Of a stretch of 64,000 nucleotides of DNA, positions 23,095-34,400 are shown one piece after another (within the stretch, counting starts at the first letter, position 1; each line of letters starts with the position of its first letter). Under the pieces are notes generated by a model. It saw only the letters and a list, made by a program, of their open reading frames with translations, was not told where the DNA came from and ran no database searches. The position numbers were made by a program, and so were the translations under genes. Origin of the DNA: Pseudoneurospora amorphoporcata (lineage: Eukaryota; Ascomycota; Sordariomycetes; Sordariales; Sordariaceae); contig MU859129.1 in assembly GCA_033297205.1 (NCBI GenBank), positions 62,001 to 126,000 of the forward strand, read 5' to 3'.

Positions 23095-25572
23095 ATGCAG
23101 GGGATCTGGTCGACAGTAGCCCAATTCCGGGGCTGTCGCTGCCACTCCTGTCTGCCCGCTCCGAATAGTCTCAACAACTTCCAAGCTGTGCGCCAGGCCC
23201 AGTCCAGCGCCCGATCCGCCGCCCGCCAGCGCGCCAGGAAAGCCCTCGGCAGCAATGTAGCCACCGCCTGCTACACGGCTCTCGCAGCCACCGCCGTCGT
23301 CGTCGACACCGAGAACAAGGAACAACGCCGGCGCGAGCTCAACCGCAAGATCAACGAAGCCAAGAAGAACCTGGCCACCCTTATGGCCGACGATGCTGCT
23401 GACGGAGACCTCCTACGCCGTGTCGGCTCAGTGCCTGCCGCCCGCAGACCCGAACCCTTCCGCACCCGCAGCCAGCCTACGATCGATGCGCTCGAGTCTA
23501 TATGCGACTACCATGTTGATTCTGTCAGGAGCCTGGCGTCCAGCGCTACCGAGAAGAGAGCCGCAGTTTTGAAGCTGCGCGACTCCCTTGGCATGTCATG
23601 GAGGGACCCGCCCAAGGACTTTTGTATGGGAAGAGAAGGGCTCGTCAACTGTGACAGAATCATTGCGTCTGAAGAAGCTGCGGCAGAGACATTGGATCAG
23701 GACCGGGAACCTCGAAACGAGAAGCAGATGGAGAAGCAAATCGACATGGTCACCGACCTTGTGCACGACCTCATGGAAGCCGCCTACAAGGCGTCGGAGA
23801 TGCAGGGTGTCAAATCATACCTTCCCAAGGACCACCCCGAGTCGGCCTGGAGTATAACACGGATGCTGGCGAAGGACGGCTATCCCAGGTTTCACCACGC
23901 CCACTACGACCAAGCTATGACCCTCCAGGCGCGCCGGCGCTTCACCCAAGTTACATGCAACATCTTGGCCGACTGGAAGGGGCCTCGAAGCCGGGACAAG
24001 TATGTGGCCAAGATATGCCATAACCTGCTCATCAACACCGTACCGCCGGGAATCCACAACTACAACATGCTCATAGCAGGCTTCACTCAGATCGGCGAGC
24101 ATGTTTTGGCTGGCTCCGTGGTGGACAATTTCCTACACAAGAGCCGTCTACGTCCCACACAGGGCACGATACTCTGTCTGATTCACCACTACCGCTGCAC
24201 GAGAGATGCCGAGGGTTTCCACATGCTCCTCCGACGCCTCATCGGTCGCGATCCTCGAGGCCTGAAAGTGCGCAGCAAGTCTATCTCGGATGTGTACGAA
24301 GACCGTGGACTCATGCGCTGGGCGCTCGAGTCGAACGTCGCCCTAGCCAACGGTCCTACGGTCGTCGAGCGTGCTAACCTAGAGCAGCCCGTTATGGAAG
24401 CTATCATCGAGGCTCTCATCGACTTCAGGAGAATCGGACATGCCGCAAAGGTGTTCGTTGCCTGCCTCGACCAGAGGTGGGCCATTAATGCTGACCTTTT
24501 CGATCAACTGTTACATGCTATTTGCAGCACTGTTGACGACCTGGCCACTCGTGTGCTAGCCGATGGCCTGCTGTCGCACGTGGGCGCCATAACAACCATG
24601 ATCCTTTCGCGAAGCTTCTTGTCGCTGAAGACCGTAAGGAAAATTCGGGCCGTTCTCCAGATCCGGTATGCGAGGTCAACAGAGTCACTCTACGATAACT
24701 CTGCCCTTCAAGCCTCTACGTCTCCAACCTACCTCTTGCCCAAGGGCAATGACCGCCTAGACCGAATTGCGACATCCATCTGGTTCAGAGAAGCGGTGCA
24801 AACCGTCTTCCAGCTCAGGTTAACTTTACCCAAGGTCGAACACCTTCTCCTAGCACAGCCCGACGAGCGTCTCGAACACAAGTTAGACCGCGCTATTGCC
24901 AGCCTGAAGCTCGTCAGCCCTACAAACCCGCGCGCAGTCGAGCGCGAGGAGCGCGCCAAGGCCCTACAGCGCTTAGCCAAGCTAGACTGGCTCACCGAGC
25001 AAGTCGACGCCGCCGAGAAAGCCATCAAGGCCACAACCGAGGAAATCATGAACATGCTCGCCGTTACCGTTCCGCGCGACGTACGACCCCTGACTTTGTG
25101 GCGGCAGCCCGCGTCTCTGGAGGAGCGCCTCAAGTACGATCGGGAGATGCGCACGCCCAATACTAGTCTTAACGCGGTCGCCGCGTGCTTCACTCGGAAG
25201 GAGGAACTGGATGACCAACTAGCGGATATGCTTATGGAAGCGTTGCCGGCACAGACGGCGGCTGAGATTCGCCAAGGCGCGAGGGAGACGGCTACGGTAC
25301 CGCATCTGATGGCCTTGACCAAGGAACACCTGATGAGTTTCCAGAGGAAGCCGGTCGTTGCTGTTTCTGCCAAGCCAAGGGTGGTGCAAGTACAAGTGGA
25401 GGACACAGAGCAGCAGCAGCAGCAGCAGAGAGAGAGGAGCTCTGCCTTTACGGCTAATGATAACCTAGCAGCCGCCGAGACGACTAGGAGGAAACTGGGC
25501 TTTGGTTGGAGGTCAGGAGGTGGTCTCTCGTCGTATTTACCCCTGAGAAGGGTTGCATCTGTTCAACGATAG
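23095..25572 (+). CDS. Predicted mitochondrial PPR-like protein
   Basis: A single exon of 825 aa. The N-terminus is rich in Arg, Ala, Ser and Gln and almost free of acidic residues for the first 60 residues, as in a mitochondrial targeting peptide. Residues about 320-480 contain helix pairs of pentatricopeptide type, for example NYNMLIAGFTQIGEHVLAGSV with the following TILCLIHHYRCTRDAEGFHML, and later IIEALIDFRRIGHAAKVFVA. Coiled-coil segments occur at about 70-95 and 610-680. The tail has a short polyglutamine run. Organellar PPR proteins bind RNA to control stability or translation; the target is unknown here. No catalytic domain was seen. The family call rests on repeat pattern only. Confidence 0.65.
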   Translation: MQGIWSTVAQFRGCRCHSCLPAPNSLNNFQAVRQAQSSARSAARQRARKALGSNVATACYTALAATAVVVDTENKEQRRRELNRKINEAKKNLATLMADDAADGDLLRRVGSVPAARRPEPFRTRSQPTIDALESICDYHVDSVRSLASSATEKRAAVLKLRDSLGMSWRDPPKDFCMGREGLVNCDRIIASEEAAAETLDQDREPRNEKQMEKQIDMVTDLVHDLMEAAYKASEMQGVKSYLPKDHPESAWSITRMLAKDGYPRFHHAHYDQAMTLQARRRFTQVTCNILADWKGPRSRDKYVAKICHNLLINTVPPGIHNYNMLIAGFTQIGEHVLAGSVVDNFLHKSRLRPTQGTILCLIHHYRCTRDAEGFHMLLRRLIGRDPRGLKVRSKSISDVYEDRGLMRWALESNVALANGPTVVERANLEQPVMEAIIEALIDFRRIGHAAKVFVACLDQRWAINADLFDQLLHAICSTVDDLATRVLADGLLSHVGAITTMILSRSFLSLKTVRKIRAVLQIRYARSTESLYDNSALQASTSPTYLLPKGNDRLDRIATSIWFREAVQTVFQLRLTLPKVEHLLLAQPDERLEHKLDRAIASLKLVSPTNPRAVEREERAKALQRLAKLDWLTEQVDAAEKAIKATTEEIMNMLAVTVPRDVRPLTLWRQPASLEERLKYDREMRTPNTSLNAVAACFTRKEELDDQLADMLMEALPAQTAAEIRQGARETATVPHLMALTKEHLMSFQRKPVVAVSAKPRVVQVQVEDTEQQQQQQRERSSAFTANDNLAAAETTRRKLGFGWRSGGGLSSYLPLRRVASVQR

Positions 25573-25926
25573 AATCGCATTGGCGCGAAAAGAAAGAGGG
25601 AAATGGACAAGGATGGATTGTAAGAGTACCGGATGGACTGGATAGGATAGACGAATGGATATAAACGGGGCCAAGCCAGGCAATAAAGGGCTGACTTGGC
25701 TTCCTGTAACATTATGATAAACCAAAAGAGGTTGACATAACCTACCGTTGTATACGTACACGCAAATAAACATTTGGATATATAGCACAACGATAACCTT
25801 GTTCACATTCACATGCCATTCCTCACGGGGATTTTGCATACCCAAGAAAAACAAAGTATCCTCCTTTTTGTATATCCGTACGCCAAATCCCAAAATCCCT
25901 GATACTGAAAACCTCTAGCCTCAAGC
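25573..25926. other. Intergenic region between convergent genes
   Basis: Carries the 3' UTRs of the PPR-like (+) and DPH1 (-) genes. No coding or RNA feature was seen. Confidence 0.5.
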
Positions 25927-27285
25927 CTAAGCCTCAACAGCAGCAGGCTTCACCCTTCCCAACCCCTCCCTCCCATAATAATCCATCGGATACGCCCCCC
26001 TCCCCCAATCCTCCTTCTCCTCCAGGGCAATCAGCGCCTCATACGGCGTCAACAGCGGCCTAGGAAACGCATACCCCCAATCGATGCTCAGTCTCGGACA
26101 CGCCACCTGCACCCAGCACTCGACATCGCTCATCATGGCCAACTTGGCCGGGAAGATCTCTGACAAGCAGAAATTAACAAACGGCGTACCATTTGCCCTC
26201 AGTTTCTCCTCGATCAGTCCCAACGTATTGGGGTTCCCCTGCCGTCCCAGACTCCCCAGAATCAACCCCCATTTTTTGGCGGTTTTGGCTTGCTTGATAG
26301 CACCCCGTCTCACATCCTGCATCTCCTCATGCCCGTACGTCTCGTGCGTCAGCTTTCTGCTGTAGGGATCATAGCGGTACGCCGGGATGTCGGGGTTATG
26401 GATCATGATGCTCTCCAGATGAAACCTCCCGTCGCCCAGGTACAGGATCATATCCACTTGCTTGCCGGCCGCCGTCAAGAACTGCGCCAAATTAGGTGAC
26501 GTGCAGCCCAGGATCTCGCCCTTGGAAAGGGGCGCAATCTGCGGGATGATCACCTCGTACCCGGCTTTCTGGAGGGTGCTGCGCACGCCGTGGATGGTGG
26601 CGTTGAATTGGATTGTTCCCACCATGGCGATGGACTTGCCTGGCGCAAAGTTGCGTTCGAGCGTGGCGAGCAGGTGGGACGTGTCGATGCTGATGTCGAC
26701 GAACACGTACAGAGTCTTGATCTTGGTTACGTCCACGGGGATCAGGCAGGAGTGCGCGTAGTGCACTAGCAGGTCGCACCCCATTGCGCGAGCGGTGTAG
26801 TCGTCGATGCAGCAGGCGCCGTAGGTGACGTCGCCCATGATCAGAGTTTCGATGCCCGGGCAGAATTCGGTCAAAATGTCGGAAATGGTGGTGGCGAAGA
26901 GCAGTAAGCCCTCGGGCATCTGCAGGGCGACGCGCTTGGCGTTGAGGGTGCGGATGCGGTGGATGGTCTTGTGGATCTCGAAGGAGTAGTTGGATGGCAA
27001 CAGGGCGATGGCGGCGTTCAGGGCGGTGTCGTGCAGGATGTTGTCGGGGACTTGGTTGAGCATGCGGGGGGCGCGGCGCGGTTGGGCAACTTGGATTGCG
27101 CCGCTGTCCTCGATGGAGGTGTTGGGGGAGGGTTGAGTGGTGGAGGTCTTGACGGCGGCGGCGCTTTGGCGACCGAGGAATCGCTTCTTGGGGACTTTTT
27201 GCTGGACGGAGGGCGGAGGAGGGGGGTTCATCTCGTCGATGTCGGCGGCGATGCCGAGGTCGACTTGGGCACGGTCGTCCTCCAT
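25927..27285 (-). CDS. dph1: 2-(3-amino-3-carboxypropyl)histidine synthase subunit 1 (Dph1)
   Basis: A single exon gives 452 aa from the ATG at 27285; an in-frame ATG at 27336 would add 17 residues. I prefer the inner start, MEDDRAQVDLGI, because fungal Dph1 proteins usually begin close to it. The three iron-sulfur cysteine regions are present: GDVTYGACCIDDYTARAMGC, later HSCLIPVD, and VACPRLSIDWGYAFP near the end. ALQMPEGLLLFA and YLGDGRFHLESIM are diagnostic family blocks. With Dph2, this radical-SAM-like 4Fe-4S enzyme transfers the 3-amino-3-carboxypropyl group from S-adenosylmethionine to a histidine of eEF2, the first step of diphthamide synthesis. The proline-rich first 60 residues are likely disordered. 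The gene is divergent from RPS6. Confidence 0.94.
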   Translation of the reverse strand: MEDDRAQVDLGIAADIDEMNPPPPPSVQQKVPKKRFLGRQSAAAVKTSTTQPSPNTSIEDSGAIQVAQPRRAPRMLNQVPDNILHDTALNAAIALLPSNYSFEIHKTIHRIRTLNAKRVALQMPEGLLLFATTISDILTEFCPGIETLIMGDVTYGACCIDDYTARAMGCDLLVHYAHSCLIPVDVTKIKTLYVFVDISIDTSHLLATLERNFAPGKSIAMVGTIQFNATIHGVRSTLQKAGYEVIIPQIAPLSKGEILGCTSPNLAQFLTAAGKQVDMILYLGDGRFHLESIMIHNPDIPAYRYDPYSRKLTHETYGHEEMQDVRRGAIKQAKTAKKWGLILGSLGRQGNPNTLGLIEEKLRANGTPFVNFCLSEIFPAKLAMMSDVECWVQVACPRLSIDWGYAFPRPLLTPYEALIALEEKEDWGRGAYPMDYYGREGLGRVKPAAVEA

Positions 27286-27909
27286 GTTGATTGAGGATGC
27301 GAGTTGATGGGGTTCACTAAATTTGGTTTCCCTCACTCCCAGATACGCAGGACTCGAGGGTGTTGTGAGGAAGTTGAGTGTCTCGCCACGCTTTTGGAGT
27401 TGAGAGATCTCGGAGTGAGTGAGGTGAGGTTCGATTTGTCAAAGTGAAAATTGCCAAGTACCTAATAGGGTATATCGAAGTCTTGGGGAACGAACTCTCA
27501 AATGCGATAGACGACAACTCAATGTGTCAACAATGCTATCTTATTGTATATGCTCCGGGCACACGGTTTCGTATGTTCAGCTTCCCGACGAACCCGCCAG
27601 TATCTCATGTTTACCATGGCATGTCGTTGTCATTGAGACTTCACTTTGAGAATGTCGAAGTACATGGCCCAATCCGGTAAAGCTAACTTCACGACTGGCA
27701 GATGGCCCAAGCGCAACGGGAAAATTTAAAGTGGGCCGGCCTCTCGCTACCACCAATCAATACCCCGGACATTGTGCCCTAAGATTTCGACCATATTGTC
27801 CTTAGCAAAAGCGGTCACCACCCACACAAAATCTTCCCCTTCGGAATTTCTCGAGTCGTCTCAATTCGCAACACCCAACTCCGGTCGTTCAGCCCCAAAT
27901 ACCGCCAAA
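27286..27909. promoter_or_regulatory. Bidirectional promoter region, DPH1 / RPS6
   Basis: About 620 bp lie between two divergent start codons. They must include both promoters and 5' leaders. No individual motif can be assigned with confidence. Confidence 0.6.
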
Positions 27910-29186
27910 ATGAAGGTACGACGATCCCCCGATATCCACGGCGTCATGGCTACGGCATCACTGCGATTCTGCGCTCTTTTACGAGCCCGAGCGTCCAATT
28001 TCGAATTTCGACACTTGGAGGTCGCGAAAATGGGGACTAGGGCGAGGAAGAGGAGCCAGAACACGACCAGCAACGACGATGATGATGGGAATGGACACAT
28101 GGACACCAGGCTGACCCCACGTCCAACCCACAGCTGAACATTTCGTACCCTGCGAACGGCTCGCAGAAGCTGATCGAGGTCGAGGATGAGCGCAAGCTCC
28201 GCCACTTCATCGAGTAAGTTCCAACCACCTGCCTACAAGCAGCACTTGGCACCTGAGGACATGTCGCTAACAGACTAACTACAGGAAGCGCGTAAGTCTC
28301 CCCGATACATCGGCGACAAATCGAAATCAGACGCCATGACCGAACTCCGAAGCTGACACACCGACTATAGATGGGCGCTGAGGTCCCCGCCGACCCTCTT
28401 GGTGATGAGTGGAAGGGCTACATCCTCCGCATCACCGGCGGTAACGACAAGCAGGGTTTCCCCATGAAGCAGGGTGTCATCGCCCCCAACCGTGTCCGCC
28501 TTCTCCTCTCCGACGGCCACTCCTGCTACCGTGCCCGCCGCAGCGGTGAGCGCAAGAGAAAGTCCGTCCGCGGTTGCATCGTCGGCTCTGATCTCTCCGT
28601 CCTTGCTCTCGCCATCGTCAAGCAGGGCGAGCAGGACATCCCCGGCCTCACCGACACCGTCCACCCCAAGCGTCTCGGCCCCAAGCGCGCCACCAAGATC
28701 CGCCGCTTCTTCGGCCTCAGCAAGGATGACGATGTACGTGTTTCTCTACGCAACCTCGTCATCGCCTGCCCGCGCGCTGTGTCGATGATCCTCGCACAGT
28801 TCGTTGGGTAGAGTCTGAGATGAAAACCAAGGCTAATTATCCAAATTTTTCCACGACGAATAGGTCCGCAAGTACGTCATTCGCCGCGAGATCCAGCCCA
28901 AGGGTGACAAGAGGCCCTACACCAAGGCCCCCAAGATCCAGCGCCTCGTCACTCCCCAGCGCCTCCAGCACAAGAGACACCGTCTCGCTCTCAAGCGCCG
29001 CCAGGCCGAGAAGGTCAAGGAGGAGGCTGTAAGTTGTCCCCGGAAACCTTGATAAACAAGGCTGCAGAAATGCTAACAATCACCCAACAGTCTGAGTACT
29101 CTCAGATCCTCGCCAAGCGCATCGCTGAGGCCAAGGTCCAGAAGGCTGATGCCCGCAAGCGCCGCGCCTCCTCCATGCGCAAGTAA
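27910..29186 (+). CDS. rps6: 40S ribosomal protein S6 (eS6)
   Basis: Six exons give 238 aa: 27910-27915, 28134-28213, 28285-28291, 28371-28733, 28864-29028 and 29091-29186. Exon 1 codes only Met-Lys, and exon 3 is a 7-nt micro-exon (GAAGCGC) needed for ...RHFIEKRMGAEVPADPLGDE. Its flanking sites are CTAACTACAG and GTAAGT, and both neighbouring phases fit. The protein has the full eS6 fold (NISYPANGSQKLIEVEDE) and ends with RRASSMRK. RRASS is the classic S6-kinase phosphorylation site, close to the yeast end. eS6 sits in the small subunit and is assembled early in the nucleolus. Intron 1 is 218 bp, long compared with the others. Confidence 0.97.
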
Positions 29187-31451
29187 GCGTTCGGAGTCAG
29201 GTGTGATGGATGATATCCGGTTGCTTTCACGAATTTTCGGTCATGGCGCGGTTTATCTGTTGACTCGACCGGGGGGCACGTTTGTTGTGTGTAACATGAG
29301 CACCCTTTAAAAAGGGCTTCTTCCACGACAAACTACCAGGAATTGAGTCTTCAATGAGAGTTGATACCAAAACACAAACGAGCATTCAGCAGCTTCGCTT
29401 CGGGTTCGCGTTATACGGAATATTATGACGGGGACCCGTTTTTGATACCAATACTCCCGCCACTCGATCATTGACATATTTGGGGAACGGAGGCAACTGA
29501 GGTAGAATCCAAAATCAACAATGGGTCTGAATTGTTCGCTTCATATGGGTTTTCTATGACTGGGTGCTGTGCGTGAAGTCATGTCTATGTCCGGATTTAG
29601 GAACATATGATGAAGGCGTAGACTTGTAAAAGTTGCAACGACTTGCATAGTAAAAAGTAAACATCTGTCTGGTACCATCACATGCATTTCTTGGGTTACC
29701 AAAATCCGCTGCTGTCCGCGTCTATCTTTTTGATTCAGCTCTTGGTATCCACCTCTACATATTATTTTTGGTTCAGAAAGTTTACGTCGAAAACTACTCA
29801 TGTTCATTCGAAGCTGTCTTCGCTCTTCCTGAAACACCAAAAAAAAAAAAAAAAAAAAAAAAAAAAACACTATGACCTGCTAACGTAGCCACGGCTTGTT
29901 ATCATACAATTCTATCACCCTCGCCACCTACAATGCCATACCTTTACACTGTCCACACCGAGTAGGTATTAATCTTGAGCTTCCTGTTCAAGTCCAATCA
30001 CCGATTGGTAGAGGTATGATATAGATAGTATGTAGGTAGCCAATACATATCATTCCCAAGTAAACATCGATTCAATATTCACCTTTATCCAACTTCTTCC
30101 AACACATGTTTCGCTTAACTTTCGGGAACACCTCACTAGATAGACTCAAGAATTCCAAAGGGATATCAATAGTTCAAGCCGCCGCACCCCACTCCCTCCC
30201 CCTGTTAATACTGTATGTACATGTAGAATCTGTTCATGCTTTTTTTCCCCTCGCCGTCCGTGTCTTTCCTCCCTCCGTAGGTATGTATGTATATATATGC
30301 ATGCTATGCGTAATTGGTTCCCCAGAAGGTTTTTACGAAATGTCTATACGAGGTGTTTTTATGATGTGTTTGCAAAGAGTTCACAATGTATTTACCAGGT
30401 ACTCTAGTTAGAAATTATCGGAGAAGGTTTCCCTCCTTCCTTCGAGTCTCATCCCGTATGTTAGTCTTTGTGTAAACGAAGGTACATAAGTAGCCCTACT
30501 TGATCGTTGCTCTTGAAGTTTTGACTAGTTCATCCTTCTTGGTTTGCACTTCTTGATCTCCTTGTTGGTTTCCCTTACTACATACTTTCGAAACATGATT
30601 CATTATGTTTCCTTTGTCGCTGTCTTCGTCTTCCATCAGGGTTCAATCAGGTTTTATCATTTGTTTGGCAGAAATAAAAATAAATAAATGCAAGATGGCG
30701 AGTTGATGGTAAAGGGGGAGGGTAAGCTCTGTTGAAAGGAAGCGATTCAAATCTCATGCAGATAAAGGGAAGCCGAACATATCCCCGACCTCCTTCTCCA
30801 ACTAAAGGGAGCAGAACTTCTGAGCAACCATGATCTCACGACATACACATGCCTGCTACTTCATTCTTTTAACATTGTAAAACTCCATTTCGCGCGGCTA
30901 ATCATTCTAACCTCCCCTATCTCCTATTGCTAATCTTTTCCTTCTTCATCCATGCAAAGAAGCTGAAGCTCAAGCTCCAAGCCAATCAACCCAGCAAAAG
31001 GCAAAACCCCAGGTCCAGAAAAGGAGGAAGACGAGACCTGCACTTCCCGCCGACCCCTCTCTGTTTCCCTTTGTAAACCTTTTTTTCATGCCAGACTGAT
31101 GTGCTCAAGAGCGGAAAATAAAATGAAAAAATGGTTGCAATAACAAACCAACAGAAAATCCTCTTCTCCCCAATCTAAAACCTCCATGCGCGTAAACCTT
31201 GTATGACCATAACTTAAAAAGACCGCCACCATCATTTACCATTCCTGCTTCCAGGCAATTTATGCCACCCTTTCTGCCATTCCACCTATGTGATGCTTAT
31301 GTTTCGGCTTATGTACCTCTTGTGCTTCTCCTCTTCCGTACGGTTCCCTGCTCAATCTCCACTTACCACCCATCCCCATTCCCGCTCCTTCCATTGTTCT
31401 TTCCATCGTTGATATATAAATGACTCTGTGAAAGCGCAAGTCGGGGCATGT
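29187..31451. other. Intergenic region between convergent RPS6 and TOM1 genes
   Basis: About 2.26 kb, including both 3' UTRs. It is AT-richer than the genes, with a 29-base poly-A run listed separately and short TA/TG-type repeats near 30280-30300. No ORF on either strand shows protein-like composition, and no tRNA or 5S signature was found. Confidence 0.5.
29839..29867. repeat. Poly-A homopolymer (29 bp)
   Basis: An uninterrupted run of 29 A. In a non-coding spacer this is most simply a slippage-prone homopolymer. A retroposed poly-A tail is an alternative, but no retroelement ORF or flanking duplication was seen. Confidence 0.9.
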
Positions 31452-34400
31452 CTACGCAAAGCCAAAGTAGTCGCTACCCGCGGTAATAGCCTTGAGCAGC
31501 TGGCTCCTCAGAGTTTCGTAGCTTTCGTACTCGGGAAGATCAAGTTCTGCAACGTTATTGGTTAGCCAATGGTATCATTCTCAGTGGACCGGGAAAAAGA
31601 AAACTTACGGTTGAAGCAAGTATGAGAGCTAGGAAGACGATCCTTGCTGCCATAGTCACGATGAATATTGAACCTGCTGACACCATTCATGCCCTCCAAC
31701 TCCTTGAAGCCATTCAGAGGCACCTTGGATGTGCCCGTGACGAACTGAAGAAGCTTGGCGAGTTCCTCCTTGTCGAAGGACCGGACAGCGCGCCAGAACC
31801 ACTGAATCTGAGGGGCGCCGGCAGAGTAGTTGTGGTACTCGGTGTTAGCCTTCCAGTCGTCGATGTCAATATCAGGCAGACCGGAAATGAGAAGTTCGAG
31901 TTCCTGTTCGTTGAAGATGGCAATGAGCTCTTCGGGGATGATCTCGTGGAAGCCTGTTTATTGGTCAGTTATGTACTATAACCCAAGACAGAGAGGAGCT
32001 GGACTTACCGGTAAGGAATGCCTTCATTTGATCCTTGACCGAGGTGATGAGCTTGTGCTCGACGATCAGACGGACATATTCATGCTTGTTCTCCTCCGTA
32101 ACAGGAATGTTGCGGCCGTTCTCAATCAGATCGACAACCTTGACCTCGCCGAACACGTCATCCTCGACTGAAAAGGTCTCGGTGATGATATCAGTAATAT
32201 CATTTTCGAGCATCCAGACAAGGGACTTGTAGTAATCCGGATCAAACGACTCCATGTCCTTGACCGACACGGGCTTGCCGAGGATGCGCTTATAGACCGC
32301 ACGGCTGAAGTAGCAGTCAAGCAGACGACCCTCGTAAAGGGCCTTGCCGATGATTCTGCCAATGAACTTGAAGAAGGGCAGATGCTCGTCGTTGATAGGA
32401 CTCAACTTGTTGGGGTGGAAGGTTGTGCGGTCCGAAGACACCGGAACGAAAAGGACGTAGTTGGGGTCGAACATTTGTCTGGAGAGCACCTGGAACCACT
32501 CGCGAGTAACACCGCCAGCATCGACACCTTCCTCACCCTGGAAACGGATGTTCAGCTTTCCAAACTTCAACTCCTCGGCCTTCTTGTAATAGAGCGACCG
32601 GAACGAGTCATGGAAGACGTGCTCACGGCGCACTTGAAGTTGCAATGGAGGGAAAGACTGCCTCGTCTGTTGGTGCTTGGAGTGCACGCTACGGTTGAAG
32701 TAGTTGCGCTTGTTGTCGAATTCCAAGACCTTCGGATTCTTGACCAGCAGCGAGAAGGTGCCGGACATGAGCTTGGGGTTGTGTCGGACGAGCTCGTTGA
32801 GGATACGGCGATGCTCCTCGGTGAAGGTAAAGAACAAGCCGGCAATGCGGTCCTCTGGAGGCGGGCTGGTGAGAAGCATTTCCTTCTGCGAATTGGCGTT
32901 CGACGCCGCCGAAGCATCCGACAGTGTCGTATTCTTGCAAACCACCATCAATGACTCGATGAGCGGCAGGAGAATCGTGGCCACGTTGAGCATGTTGTCG
33001 CGCTGCCTAATTGCGCTCAAGCAAGCGCTCAGCTTATCCCACATCGTGCCGAATGTCGGGTTCCAGTAGAGAGAACCCAGGAGGTCCTCCTTAGTGTTCT
33101 CTCCTTCGGCAGGCTTGTCCTGCTTCTTGCTCTTGCTATCGAACAAGTGGTCGAGCGCCGTGAGGACACGTAGGAGCTTGTTCTGCTCCGATGCGCCTGG
33201 CGAGAACTTGGCGAGGGCAACGCCCTGGATTTGGGTGCCGGACTCAGCCTTCAAGATATGAGGAAGCAAGTTGTCAAGATCTGAGAGAATGTTCTTGCTC
33301 AAGACCCTAGCTTGGCGAACCAACTCGTCTCCAAATACCTTCTTCGCGCCAGGGATGTTGGAAAGATTCTTGATCGTAGAGATGGTGTTCTGGAATGTCT
33401 TGGAGCTGCATTCACGCGCCACGAAGATGTTGATCACCAGCTTAAGATTGTGCTCAGGGATCGTCGGCGGCGTGAGCGCCCGGAACTTCTTCTCCTTCTC
33501 GGACATGGACAAATGAGACTGAAGAGAACTCTCACCAGCCTGTTCCTTGGGTGCTTCTGGCTCCTTGTTCTCTTGATCTGGTTGCGCTGGCTGTTCGCTG
33601 GAACCAGCTGCTGGAGCAGATTCAGAAGGCTGCTGGGTCGCCTCCTGCTGGGCGGACGAGGCCTGCTCGGTCGAGGCTTGCTCTCCGGGTGCGCTGGCAG
33701 CCGCTTCACGTTCAGCCGCAGCCTTTTCTTCGGCTTCCTTCCTCTTCTTCACTTCCTCTTCGAACTCCTTGCGTCTCCGCTCAATCGCTTGAAGCGGGAT
33801 GGTAACCTTATTGAGGAGATCAGCCAGTACCTGCATGACTGCAGAGCTCTCCATGACGAGGTTGCGATCCAGAAGAGTCAATAGGGAGTTGACAGCAAAC
33901 TTGGGAGCCTTGCCACCGACATCCTTGCCCTTACCCTTGCGGCTCAGGCTTCGCTTGAGCGTGGATGCCACCGTCTCATGCTCAGTCAAGAACACAGATG
34001 GTACATGAGGGTTGAGCTTGGAAAGCTCCACCAAAAGGTCAAGACATTGCTGAACAATCAACAGCGGCGACACCTCCGAGCTGGTAGGGAACTGACCGCT
34101 AGTGTTGTTGTTGTTAGTGCCGCCTGTGAGGGTTCGCTTCAAGGGGTGAGGCGTCTTAGCGTCCTTCTCCTTTGGTTGCTTGGCCTTGTAAGAGATCTGG
34201 GCAAAGCTACGCTCCACGGCGTCCATGTTCGTGCATCCATCTTGGAGAATTTGCAGCAAAGAGGAGATGACATCGAGTCGGTTTTGGCGATTTTCGCACA
34301 GGTTGGCGAAAATATTGAAGAGATTGGAGCGAATTGAGCCTTGCTGAGAGACAAACATCAGGCGAAGGAGGGTAGCAATGCCCTGCTTGTCCAACATCTG

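Noticed and set aside
27916..28133. snoRNA in the 218-bp first intron of RPS6
   Set aside because: The GATGATGATG and CTGA motifs are only about 40 bases apart and the CTGAC is better explained as the branch point.
29839..29867. Poly-A run as the tail of a retroposed element
   Set aside because: No element body or target site duplication could be seen next to it.
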